The notes beneath the pieces are model-generated. The model searched no databases. It was not told the DNA's origin and saw nothing but the letters and a program-made list of their open reading frames with translations. Made by a program: the position numbers and the translations under genes. Source: JBHGAV01 sp041946685 (GTDB lineage: Bacteria > Acidobacteriota > Terriglobia > Bryobacterales > Bryobacteraceae). From it: a stretch of DNA of 64,000 bases. Shown piece by piece: positions 50,795-58,970 of the stretch; position 1 is the first letter of the stretch, and every line of letters begins with the position of its first letter. The stretch is from NCBI GenBank assembly GCA_041946685.1, contig JBHGAV010000010.1, forward strand, positions 23,630 to 87,629, read 5' to 3'.

Positions 50795-52312
50795 ATGCAG
50801 CGCTCACACTTGCTCGTCCCGGCCCTCTTGCTCGTCACGCTCGCGCCCTCGGCGTACCTGGCCTGGCGTTTCAGAGCGATGCCGCACCTGCGTGCGACCG
50901 GCGACGATCAACTCTACCTTGTGTCCGGCAAATCGCTGGCCGAGAACCGCGGCTACCGGATTCTCAGCCTGCCCGGCGAACCCTTCCAGACCAAGTACCC
51001 GGTGCTCTACCCGCTGTGGCTCTCGCTGCTATGGAGGCTCGCCCCCGGCTTTCCCGGAAACCTGCCGCTGTTCATGCTGGCCTCGTATGTGTTCCTTCCG
51101 ATCTACGTGATCGCCCTGCGGCGTACTTTTTTGTCGCTGCGCTTCGAGCCGGCGGAATCCTGGCTGCTCTGCGCTCTGGCGGTCATGAATCCAGCGGTTC
51201 TGGCAGCCGCCACTTCGGTCGGCCCCGACCTCGCCTGCTCCTTCCTGATTCTTGTCGTTCTGCTGCTGTTAGACGACTCAGGCCGGCGCGGACCGGAGCG
51301 CGTGGTGCTCGCGGGCGTTTTGAGCGGCGCCGCCTGCCTGCTGCGTTCGGCGGTTTTCCCGGCGCTTCTGACCGCGCCGCTCTATCTGCTCTGGCGGCGC
51401 GGGCGCGCGCGCGCCCTCTTGTTCGTCTCGGCCATGGCGCCCTTCGTCGTGGGTTGGGGCCTTTGGGCGCGCGCGCACCAGCCGACCGCGGGCGACGCCA
51501 CGACCCTCTTCTACACGAACTACCTGGGGGATTTCCTGCTCCACTTCTCCTGGAGCAGGGCGCCCGGTCTCGCCTTGAATAATCTTCGCTCGGTGCTCGA
51601 GTATGCGGGGATGTCGGCGGCATTTGTCGCCGCGATAGCCGCGCCGGCGCTCTTGGGCGGGCTCTCGATCGTGGGCGCCGCGTGGCTCGCCAGGCGGCGT
51701 GGCGTCACCCCGTACCACGTCTTCGCCGCCGCCTATCTCGCGATGCTGGTGATCTGGCCCTACAAGCCGCTGCTGCGTTATCTGTTGCCCGTCCTGCCGC
51801 TGATTTCAGCCGGCCTGGGATCTCTCGTGTTGCGGCTGGTCCGTTCTACAGCTCCTCGACATGCGCGCCCGATGGGATTGGCGGCGCTGTCGGCGTTGTG
51901 CTGCGCCTCGGCGGCGCTCGGCTTCTCCACGTATCACGCAGATCTGCAGAGGTTCGAGTCCGGCCTCGCTGCCGAACGCGCGGCTTACGCGTGGATTCGC
52001 GATCACCTGCCCAGCTCCGCGCGGTTTGTGGCGGCACACGACGGCGTGTTGTATCTGTATACAGGAAGGCAGGCGACAATGTATGAACCGTTGAAGGAGT
52101 TCTATCTGGAGCCCCGCCAGATCGGGACCTGGCGCCAGAACCTGCCTCAGTTCGCGCGCAGCCGGGGCGCAGGGTACGCGTTCTGCGACGCGCGTCTGTG
52201 CGCGGGTGCGCTGTCCGAACAAGAGACTCCTCTGGCGCGCGCGGTCCTGAGAGAGCACTACCGCGAGATCTTCCGCATCGGCGAGGTGACCGTGTACGAG
52301 CTGGCGGAGTAG
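50795..52312 (+). CDS. Polytopic membrane protein, GT39/ArnT-like
   Basis: 505 aa with about ten membrane helices. The first loop has ATGDDQLYLVSGKSLAENRGY, an Asp pair in the place of the GT-C catalytic acid. The C-terminal domain (RFVAAHDGVLYLYTGRQ) is periplasmic. The start at 50795 follows the previous stop by 8 nt; a longer in-frame start would overlap that gene by 170 nt. It is likely part of the same lipid-linked glycan pathway. Confidence 0.7.
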   Translation: MQRSHLLVPALLLVTLAPSAYLAWRFRAMPHLRATGDDQLYLVSGKSLAENRGYRILSLPGEPFQTKYPVLYPLWLSLLWRLAPGFPGNLPLFMLASYVFLPIYVIALRRTFLSLRFEPAESWLLCALAVMNPAVLAAATSVGPDLACSFLILVVLLLLDDSGRRGPERVVLAGVLSGAACLLRSAVFPALLTAPLYLLWRRGRARALLFVSAMAPFVVGWGLWARAHQPTAGDATTLFYTNYLGDFLLHFSWSRAPGLALNNLRSVLEYAGMSAAFVAAIAAPALLGGLSIVGAAWLARRRGVTPYHVFAAAYLAMLVIWPYKPLLRYLLPVLPLISAGLGSLVLRLVRSTAPRHARPMGLAALSALCCASAALGFSTYHADLQRFESGLAAERAAYAWIRDHLPSSARFVAAHDGVLYLYTGRQATMYEPLKEFYLEPRQIGTWRQNLPQFARSRGAGYAFCDARLCAGALSEQETPLARAVLREHYREIFRIGEVTVYELAE

Positions 52313-52485
52313 GAACGCCATGCCCGAACTTCCCGGCGCCTTGCTCGCCGGCCTGATCCGCTAAAGCCCGTCTTTCTCGAGGTCTTTTTGATACTGGCTG
52401 CCGGCCGTCGGCGCGAAATGCGGAGTCTCCCTCCTCTCCCCGTACTCGACGGGCCGGTAAGGCCGGGCCACCTCCTGCAACCAGG

Positions 52486-53625
52486 CTACAGACGCTGCGT
52501 TCCCTCGCCGACTTTGACCTCAAGTTTCAAAGTCCGGCCGTTGCGGTAGATCGTCAGTTCGAGTGTCTCGCCCAGGCGTTTCCTGGCCACGGCCCTATCC
52601 AGAGCCGTGGCGGTTTCCACCGCCCGGCCGTCAATCGCCATGATGAGATCGCCGCCGACAGGGATCTCGTAGTTGCCGATAAGTACGCGCTGGCGCGCGC
52701 CGCGCAGCCCGGCCTGAGCGCCGAGCGAGCCGGGTTGGACCGTGAACACCAGCAGCCCGCCTTCAGGGGGCAGGTCGAGCAGTTCGGCAAGATTCCCCGA
52801 GATGTACATCCCCCGAACACCGGTCTGCGGCCGCTTCGCCGCCGTGCGGAAATCTTCGAGCAGCACCTTTGCGCGGTTGATGGGGAGGGCAAAGCCGATG
52901 CCCACATTGGCGGCTCCCACAATCATGGTGTTGATCCCGATCACACTTCCTTGCGAATCAAGCAGCGGGCCGCCGCTGTTGCCGGGGTTGATCGCAGCGT
53001 CGGTCTGGATCATGTCTTCCATGCCCTGGCTGCCCTCGCTCCGCACCGAGCGATGCAGCGAGCTGATAATGCCGGTCGTGAGCGTTCCCTCCAACCCGAA
53101 TGGATTGCCAATGGCCAGGACCTTCTGGCCGACTTGAAGACCGTCGGAGTCTCCCAGACGCAGGAAGGGAAGCTGTTTCTTGGGTTCAATCTTCAACAGG
53201 GCCAGGTCGTTGTCGGGCTCGCGATAGAGAATGCTGGCATCGTACTGGCTTCGATCGGCAAGGATGACTTTGATCCGAGCGCCGCGCCCGGCAACAACGT
53301 GGTCGTTTGTGAGAATCCGACCGTCCGAGTCAATCAGGAAACCGGAGCCGGCGCCCTGAACGGGCACCAGCTCGAAGAACCAGCCTTCGCGATAGACGAC
53401 CGTGCTGATATTCACCGTCGCCTGGTTGGCCGACTTGTAGATTTCGACATTGTTCAGCTCATCCGTGCTCAGGCCGGCGGAGCGTGCATGATCAGGTTCG
53501 CTCCACAGGCGCCCCGTGTCGCTCACCGACTGGAATAACCGCAGCGGCCTCCAGTCGGCCACACTTGTCAGGTAGACAAACGCCGCTACCATCAACAGGG
53601 CGAGCACAACGATTCGCATCTTCAT
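52486..53625 (-). CDS. HtrA/DegP-type serine protease with PDZ domain
   Basis: 379 aa. An N-terminal signal anchor (IVVLALLMVAAFVYLTSVA) is followed by a trypsin fold with His in ILTNDHVV, Asp in DNDLALLKI and Ser in INPGNSGGPLLD. One PDZ domain fills residues 275-370 (GGDLIMAIDGRAVETATAL). It degrades or refolds damaged envelope proteins in the periplasm and is tied to the inner membrane, like DegS. The ATG overlaps the coaE stop (ATGA). Confidence 0.92.
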   Translation of the reverse strand: MKMRIVVLALLMVAAFVYLTSVADWRPLRLFQSVSDTGRLWSEPDHARSAGLSTDELNNVEIYKSANQATVNISTVVYREGWFFELVPVQGAGSGFLIDSDGRILTNDHVVAGRGARIKVILADRSQYDASILYREPDNDLALLKIEPKKQLPFLRLGDSDGLQVGQKVLAIGNPFGLEGTLTTGIISSLHRSVRSEGSQGMEDMIQTDAAINPGNSGGPLLDSQGSVIGINTMIVGAANVGIGFALPINRAKVLLEDFRTAAKRPQTGVRGMYISGNLAELLDLPPEGGLLVFTVQPGSLGAQAGLRGARQRVLIGNYEIPVGGDLIMAIDGRAVETATALDRAVARKRLGETLELTIYRNGRTLKLEVKVGEGTQRL

Positions 53626-54224
53626 ACGGCGCTCCGTAGCAAATTATAGACCTCCCGCACCTGCCGCATCGTGTCGGCTTCAGAACCGGAGGTATCGATC
53701 ACATAGTCGGCGACCTTGCGCTTCTCTTCGAGCGGCATCTGGCGGCGGATCCGGGCCAGCGCCTCCGCGCGGGTGAGGCCGCCGCGTTCGACAGCTCGCT
53801 CCAATTGCTGCTCCTCGCGGCATATGGTTAGCACAACCTTGTCCAGACGCTTGTAGGTGCCCGCCTCGATCATGACCGCGGCCTCGACCACCGCGATCGC
53901 CCCGGGCTCCCTCGCCGCGATCTCTGCCAGCAGCCGGTCCTGCTCCCGGATCACCAGGGGATGAACCAGCCGGTTCAACGCGTCCAGCCGCGCCGGGTCG
54001 CTGAAGACAATGGCCGCCAGCCGCTTGCGGTCAATCGATCCGTCCGCGGCCAGGATCTCCTTGCCGAACTCCTGCGTGATCGGCTCAAACGCCTCCCCGC
54101 CCGGCTGCATCAAGGCCCGCCCGATCTCGTCCGCGCTGATCAGCCGGCAGCCCAGCGCCGCCAAAGCTTTGCCTACGAAGCTCTTCCCGGTGGCGAGGCC
54201 CCCCGTGAGCCCCACTTTCAGCAT
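53622..54224 (-). CDS. coaE: Dephospho-CoA kinase
   Basis: 200 aa, typical. It begins with the P-loop MLKVGLTGGLATGKSFV; the Asp in LISADEIGR and LVHPLVIREQ are family marks. It performs the last step of CoA synthesis. The start at 54224 lies within the end of folD (7-nt overlap); longer frames upstream are folD in another phase. Confidence 0.94.
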   Translation of the reverse strand: MLKVGLTGGLATGKSFVGKALAALGCRLISADEIGRALMQPGGEAFEPITQEFGKEILAADGSIDRKRLAAIVFSDPARLDALNRLVHPLVIREQDRLLAEIAAREPGAIAVVEAAVMIEAGTYKRLDKVVLTICREEQQLERAVERGGLTRAEALARIRRQMPLEEKRKVADYVIDTSGSEADTMRQVREVYNLLRSAV

Positions 54225-55141
54225 CCGCGGATTCTCCGCTCGGCGGCGTCGATGGCGTTGGACATCAACATGGCGATGGTGAGAGGGCCCACGCCGCCGG
54301 GAACCGGAGTATACGCGCCGGCGCACTCCTCCATGTCGACGGGGTGAACGTCGCCGACCAGGACGCTGCCGTTCTTGTCGAACACGGCCAGCTTCTCCGG
54401 CTTCCGCGCGAAGATCGCCTCGGCCCGAGCGCGGTCGTCGATGCGGTTCATGCCCACGTCCACGACGGTGGCGCCGGGCTTGATGTATTCGGCCGTGATC
54501 ATGGCCGCCCGTCCCATGGCCGCCACCAGGATGTCCGCCCGGCGGCACACTCCGGCCAGATCGGCGGTCTTGGAGTGGCACATGGTCACGGTGGCGTGCT
54601 GGTGGAGCAGCAGGAACGCCATGGGCTTGCCGACCAAGTCGCTGCGTCCCACCACCACCGCGTTCTTCCCTGCGATCGGGATCTGGTAACGCTTCAGCAA
54701 TTCCATGATGCCCGCGGGGGTGCAGGACCGCAGGCCCGGCCGGTTGGTCACCAGGTTTCCGACATTCATCGGGTGGAGACCGTCCACGTCCTTCTCTGGA
54801 GAAATCGCCAGCAGGACGCGCTTGGCGTCCACCTGCGGCGGCAGAGGCATTTGCACCAGGATGCCGTCGACCTCGTCCCGGCGGTTCAGTCCCTCCACGA
54901 TGCCGATCAGTTCCTCCGTCGAGGATGTGGCCGGCGGCGTGAGCCGCTCGCTCCGAATCCCCAGTCCCTCACAGGCTTTGATCTTGTTTCGCACGTAAAT
55001 GTGCGAGGCCGGGTCGTCGCCCACCAGGATGACAGTCAAGCCCGGGGGGCGGCCCAATGCCGCCAGTTCGGCCACACGCTCTTTGGACTCTTTGAGAATC
55101 TGATCCCGAATGCGGATGCCGTCCAGAATTGTGGTGCTCAT
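54218..55141 (-). CDS. folD: Bifunctional methylenetetrahydrofolate dehydrogenase/cyclohydrolase
   Basis: 307 aa. Motifs include the Lys in YVRNKIKACEGLGI, GILVQMPLPPQVDAKRVL, VVGRSDLVGKPMAFLLL and PVPGGVGPLTIAMLMSN. It interconverts methylene-, methenyl- and formyl-tetrahydrofolate. It heads a compact run folD-coaE-protease with overlapping genes. No other folate genes are in the window. Confidence 0.95.
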   Translation of the reverse strand: MSTTILDGIRIRDQILKESKERVAELAALGRPPGLTVILVGDDPASHIYVRNKIKACEGLGIRSERLTPPATSSTEELIGIVEGLNRRDEVDGILVQMPLPPQVDAKRVLLAISPEKDVDGLHPMNVGNLVTNRPGLRSCTPAGIMELLKRYQIPIAGKNAVVVGRSDLVGKPMAFLLLHQHATVTMCHSKTADLAGVCRRADILVAAMGRAAMITAEYIKPGATVVDVGMNRIDDRARAEAIFARKPEKLAVFDKNGSVLVGDVHPVDMEECAGAYTPVPGGVGPLTIAMLMSNAIDAAERRIRGC

Positions 55142-55145
55142 GAGT

Positions 55146-56525
55146 TTACGATTGTCTCCGGCGCATGTGGTACACGATCGCGCCCACGGTGACCGTCAGC
55201 GCCGCGGCAACCGAAACCTTCGGCTGAAGCATGATGCCGTACACCGTCATCCACAAGCCTACCAGCAGGAAGAGCACGGGCAAAAGCGGCCAGGCGAAGC
55301 TGACCACGCGCAGCTTCTGCCATTCTTCTCGGCGCCGGAAGATGAACAACGAGCTGACCGACAGCACGGCGAAGAAGTTGAGCATGAAGCCGATGTAGAT
55401 GACCAGTTGCGGGAACGGGGTCAGCGTCATCAGCACCGCGCAAGCGCCCTGCAGCAGGATGGCGGGCACGGGTGTGTGCCATCTTGGATCCACCTTGGCG
55501 GCCACGGGGAGGAACGCGCCGTTCTTAGCCATGGCATAGTAGACCCTCGGCCCGATGGTCACCATGGCGTTCACGGTGGAAACCAGGGAGAGCGCCATGA
55601 GGGCGCTAAACACCCCCGCGATCCCGGCGCCGAACAGCTTGGATGCCGCCAGCGCTCCCACCGCGAGCACTCCCTTCATTTCGCCAAGCGGCGCGGCATA
55701 GATGAAGACCAGGTTCAATCCGAAATACAGGGCCGCGACCAGACCGGCCCCCAGGGCGAGGGCGACGGGCAAGGTCTTTTCGGGCCGCTTCAACTCCTCC
55801 GCCACATATGTCGCCGCGTTCCAACCGCTGTAGGCGACATAGATCCAGAACAGGCTGATCACGAACTGGGCCGCCAAAGGCGTGGTCGAAGTGCGGTCGG
55901 TGGACATCGAGAAGTGCCCCCAGTCCCCGGTCCCAATGGCGAAGCCGAGAACAATGAAGGCGAACAGCACCAGAATCTTTGCGCCCGTGAGCACGTTTTG
56001 AATTCGTGCAATCCGTCTCACACCGAAGAAGTTGAGGATGGTGAACAGCGCAATCAGGCAGGAAGCGGCTACTTGCGCCCCTCCCAACTTCAAGGAGAAG
56101 GAATCCGAGCCGATTGTGAGCTGCGCGTTCTCCTGCTTCAAGCCGGGGAAGAAATAGCCCAGGTAGTCGGAGAACGCCAGCGCCGCGGCGGCAATCGGAG
56201 CCGAGAAGCCCGCGAAAAAGGAGACCCAGCCGGTCATGAAGCCCCACGTGGGCCCGTAGGCACGGGTCAGATAGACGTATTCGCCACCTGAACTTGGGAA
56301 GTTGACGCCGAGTTCCGAGTAGCAGAAGGCCCCGACCAGGGCGAACAGCGCCCCCACGACCCAAATCACCAGCACCAGCCCCGGCGTGCCCAGGTCACCA
56401 GCCAGAAAGCCGCTCGTGGCGAAGATGCCAGTGCCGACCATGTTGGAGACTACCAGGGCGGTGGCGCTGACGACGCCGAGCTGCCGCAGCAGCGCGGAAG
56501 GGCTTTCGGAGGAAGTCCGGGGCAT
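55146..56525 (-). CDS. APC-family amino acid permease
   Basis: 459 aa from the ATG at 56525, about twelve membrane helices. TM1 has the broken-helix motif SNMVGTGIFATSGFLAGDLG, and GAFCYSELGVNFPSSGGEYVYL follows; both are typical of amino acid-polyamine-organocation transporters. Substrate unknown. It lies 4 nt upstream of folD on the same strand, possibly cotranscribed. It is divergent from the secreted pcm. Confidence 0.87.
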   Translation of the reverse strand: MPRTSSESPSALLRQLGVVSATALVVSNMVGTGIFATSGFLAGDLGTPGLVLVIWVVGALFALVGAFCYSELGVNFPSSGGEYVYLTRAYGPTWGFMTGWVSFFAGFSAPIAAAALAFSDYLGYFFPGLKQENAQLTIGSDSFSLKLGGAQVAASCLIALFTILNFFGVRRIARIQNVLTGAKILVLFAFIVLGFAIGTGDWGHFSMSTDRTSTTPLAAQFVISLFWIYVAYSGWNAATYVAEELKRPEKTLPVALALGAGLVAALYFGLNLVFIYAAPLGEMKGVLAVGALAASKLFGAGIAGVFSALMALSLVSTVNAMVTIGPRVYYAMAKNGAFLPVAAKVDPRWHTPVPAILLQGACAVLMTLTPFPQLVIYIGFMLNFFAVLSVSSLFIFRRREEWQKLRVVSFAWPLLPVLFLLVGLWMTVYGIMLQPKVSVAAALTVTVGAIVYHMRRRQS

Positions 56526-56582
56526 AGCCGTGCTCTTTTCGGTCACTTGGACATTGTACGCCAGCCCAGGTAGCATTCAGGT

Positions 56583-57275
56583 ATGGCTTTCCCGTATTTG
56601 GCGGTGGCCGTCTGGGGGCTGGTGCTGTGGGCCGCGGATCCGTACACAAGCCAGCGTGAGAGGATGGTCAGCGAGCAAATCGAGGCGCGCGGAGTCCGCA
56701 ATCCTGCCGTTCTCAAGGTTATGCGAGCCACCCCGAGGCATCTGTTTGTGCCTGAAGCCCTGCGGAGCCAAGCGTATGTGGACAGCCCTTTGCCCATCGG
56801 CCTGGGACAGACCATCTCACAGCCTTACATTGTGGCCGTCATGACGGAACTGCTCCGGCCCGACAAGAGCAGCAAGGCCCTCGAGATCGGAACAGGATCG
56901 GGCTACCAGGCGGCCGTACTGGCCCCCCTGGTCAGGCAGCTCTACACCATCGAGATTGTGCCCGAACTCGCCAAGCGTAGTGCGGAGCTGCTGAAGCAGC
57001 TCGGATATACCAATATCACCGTCCGGCAAGGTGACGGATACCTGGGGTGGCCCGAGGAAGCTCCCTTTGACCGCATCATCCTGACCGCAGCGCCCGGCGA
57101 GATTCCCAAGGCCCTCGTGGCCCAACTCAAGCCCGGAGGAGTTCTGGTCGCACCCGTTGGGGGCACTGTGCTCGGGCAGGATCTGATCGTCTTGGAAAAG
57201 GCCGCAGACGGAAAGATCCGCGAGCGCTCCGTCTTCCCGGTCCGCTTCGTGCCCATGGTGCGTGGAAAAGGTTGA
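56583..57275 (+). CDS. pcm: Protein-L-isoaspartate O-methyltransferase with signal peptide
   Basis: 230 aa. The SAM motif ALEIGTGSGYQAAVLA and the post-motifs GDGYLGWPEEAPFDRIIL and LVAPVGG are as in Pcm, as is GQTISQPYIVAVMTELL. It repairs isoaspartyl residues in aged proteins. The first 18 residues (MAFPYLAVAVWGLVLWAA) form a clear signal peptide, so repair would occur in the periplasm; cytosolic Pcm lacks this. TTGGAC (56547-56552) and TAGCAT (56571-56576) with 18-bp spacing lie just before the start, only 6 nt from the ATG. Confidence 0.88.
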   Translation: MAFPYLAVAVWGLVLWAADPYTSQRERMVSEQIEARGVRNPAVLKVMRATPRHLFVPEALRSQAYVDSPLPIGLGQTISQPYIVAVMTELLRPDKSSKALEIGTGSGYQAAVLAPLVRQLYTIEIVPELAKRSAELLKQLGYTNITVRQGDGYLGWPEEAPFDRIILTAAPGEIPKALVAQLKPGGVLVAPVGGTVLGQDLIVLEKAADGKIRERSVFPVRFVPMVRGKG

Positions 57276-57290
57276 ACCAGAGGGCCTTGA

Positions 57291-57500
57291 TGCCGCTCAT
57301 GGGCGGCACGCCCAGTTCTTGGAGTCCTGGCGTATGTTCTGCGCATCATAACGGATGGAGCGGGCAGCTCCGGCTGGCTGGTGGTGTTCGTCGCCGTGGC
57401 TCACGTGGGGGTCGGAGCGCTTACCATGGGGGCCAGCTTCATCCTTGTGTTACAGGTTTGGCGGCAACTGTATTGCCCGGCGACGAAGCCGGCAAGTTAG
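57291..57500 (+). pseudogene. C-terminal remnant of heme A synthase (ctaA/COX15)
   Basis: Between pcm and ctaB, one frame encodes about 69 residues without a plausible start. It includes LGVLAYVLRIITDG and FVAVAHVGVGALTMGASFIL, which resemble the last two helices of CtaA, with the heme-ligand-like His in AHVGVGAL. The frame ends at TAG 57498-57500, 4 nt before ctaB. ctaA usually lies next to ctaB, so a deletion that removed the front of ctaA is likely. I cannot exclude a short functional peptide starting at a GTG within it. Confidence 0.55.
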
Positions 57501-57504
57501 GTTC

Positions 57505-58326
57505 ATGCGACCTTATATCGAGCTGACCAAGCCTCGGATTACCTGGCTCATCCTAATGAGCACGGGGATAGGGTTCTGGGCGGGCATGGGGCCGGTGTGG
57601 AGTTTGGCCGCTCTGTTCCATACCGTGATTGGCACGGGCCTGCTCGCTTCAGGCACCGCCGTCTTGAACCAGTGGTACGAGCGCGACACTGACGCTCGAA
57701 TGAAGCGCACCCAGGGTCGCCCACTGCCGGCCGGCCGCGTCACACCCGGCCGCGCCCTGGGGTTTGGAATCGCGCTGGCGCTGGCCGGATTCCTGGAGCT
57801 TTGGCTGGCCGTCAACCTGCTGGCCGCCCTGCTCGGGGCCCTGACCCTGGGAACCTACCTGTTGGCCTACACACCGCTGAAACGCCTTTCGCCCGTTTGC
57901 ACCGCGGTGGGCGCATTTCCAGGCGCCATGCCTCCGCTCATCGGCTATGCGGCGGCGGCGGGAAAATTGGACACGCACGCCTGGGTGTTGTATGCAATCC
58001 TGTTTCTCTGGCAGTTTCCTCACTTCCTTTCGATTGCCTGGATTTACCGGGAGGACTACGCGCGCGGCGGCCTCGTCATGCTGCCGGGTGAGGAGGCAAC
58101 CGCAGGGCAGATTTTTCTGTCATCCTTGTTGTTGATTCCGGTCAGCCTCCTGGCTGGCGGGGGGCTGATCTATTCGGCCGGCGCGTTGGCGTTGGGCCTG
58201 ATCTACTTCGCGGCTGCTGTGCGTGCCGCGCGAGGGTTGAATGGGGTGCGTGCCCGGCAGTTGCTCGTGGCGTCGGTGACTTACTTGCCGCTCTTGTACA
58301 CGTTCATGTTGCTGGACAGACGATGA
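57505..58326 (+). CDS. ctaB: Protoheme IX farnesyltransferase (heme O synthase)
   Basis: 273 aa, multi-pass UbiA-family enzyme. Asp-rich motif 1 is NQWYERDTDARMKRTQGRPLP; the second is in the loop WIYREDYARGGLVMLPG. The N-terminus (YIELTKPRITWLILMSTGIG) is typical. It adds farnesyl to heme b to give heme O for terminal oxidases. It ends in an ATGA overlap with actA, coupling oxidase-cofactor synthesis to the quinol oxidising complex. The longer open frame upstream is the ctaA remnant region in another phase. Confidence 0.94.
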   Translation: MRPYIELTKPRITWLILMSTGIGFWAGMGPVWSLAALFHTVIGTGLLASGTAVLNQWYERDTDARMKRTQGRPLPAGRVTPGRALGFGIALALAGFLELWLAVNLLAALLGALTLGTYLLAYTPLKRLSPVCTAVGAFPGAMPPLIGYAAAAGKLDTHAWVLYAILFLWQFPHFLSIAWIYREDYARGGLVMLPGEEATAGQIFLSSLLLIPVSLLAGGGLIYSAGALALGLIYFAAAVRAARGLNGVRARQLLVASVTYLPLLYTFMLLDRR

Positions 58327-58970
58327 AGCCGGTATTCGCAAAATCAGCGGACAGGTTGCTGCGGATCTCCTTGGTGGTTCTGGTGACAGGCCTCGCCTCG
58401 GCCGTCGGCCTGGGCTCATGGCTCTTTCATCCCAGGCAAAGGGAAGTGGGCTACTCTCCCGTGCAGCCGGTGCCGTACAGTCACAAGCTGCATGCAGGCG
58501 ACCTGGGCCTGGACTGCCGCTACTGTCATATCACCGTCGAGACGGCCGCCATGGCCGCAATTCCGCCTACCCAGACCTGCATGAACTGCCACGAACGAGT
58601 GAAGAGCCAGAGCACAGCCCTGGCCCCCATCCGGGAAAGCTATGCCACCGGAAAGCCGGTCCCCTGGGTGCGGGTACATCGGCTGCCCGACTTCGTCTAC
58701 TTCAACCACAGCGCGCACGTGAGCGCGGGCGTAAGCTGCGTGAGTTGCCACGGGCGCGTCGACCAGATGATCGAAGTGAAAGCAGTCGAACCCCTCAACA
58801 TGGCCTGGTGCCTTGATTGCCACAGAAACCCGGCGGCCAGGATCCGGCCGCGGGAACTGGTGACGAACCTTGGCTGGAAGCCGGACCGGGACCCCGTGGA
58901 GTTGGGACGCGAACTGGTGGCGGCCAATCACATAGCTCCACCGACGAATTGTTCGGGGTGCCACCGATGA
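58323..58970 (+). CDS. actA: Alternative complex III pentaheme cytochrome c subunit
   Basis: 215 aa. An N-terminal membrane helix (LLRISLVVLVTGLASAVGLG) anchors a periplasmic domain with five CxxCH heme sites: CRYCH, CMNCH, CVSCH, CLDCH and CSGCH. ActA is the electron outlet of alternative complex III, a menaquinol:cytochrome c/oxidase reductase. ctaB overlaps its start and actB its stop, each by ATGA. Confidence 0.95.
   Translation: MKPVFAKSADRLLRISLVVLVTGLASAVGLGSWLFHPRQREVGYSPVQPVPYSHKLHAGDLGLDCRYCHITVETAAMAAIPPTQTCMNCHERVKSQSTALAPIRESYATGKPVPWVRVHRLPDFVYFNHSAHVSAGVSCVSCHGRVDQMIEVKAVEPLNMAWCLDCHRNPAARIRPRELVTNLGWKPDRDPVELGRELVAANHIAPPTNCSGCHR

Noticed and set aside
52361..52480. Short minus-strand open frame of about 39 codons with gene-like composition, downstream of the HtrA-type protease
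   Set aside because: The only starts are TTG 52480 or a GTG whose Shine-Dalgarno overlaps it, no family is recognisable, and it may simply be the tail of the protease transcript.
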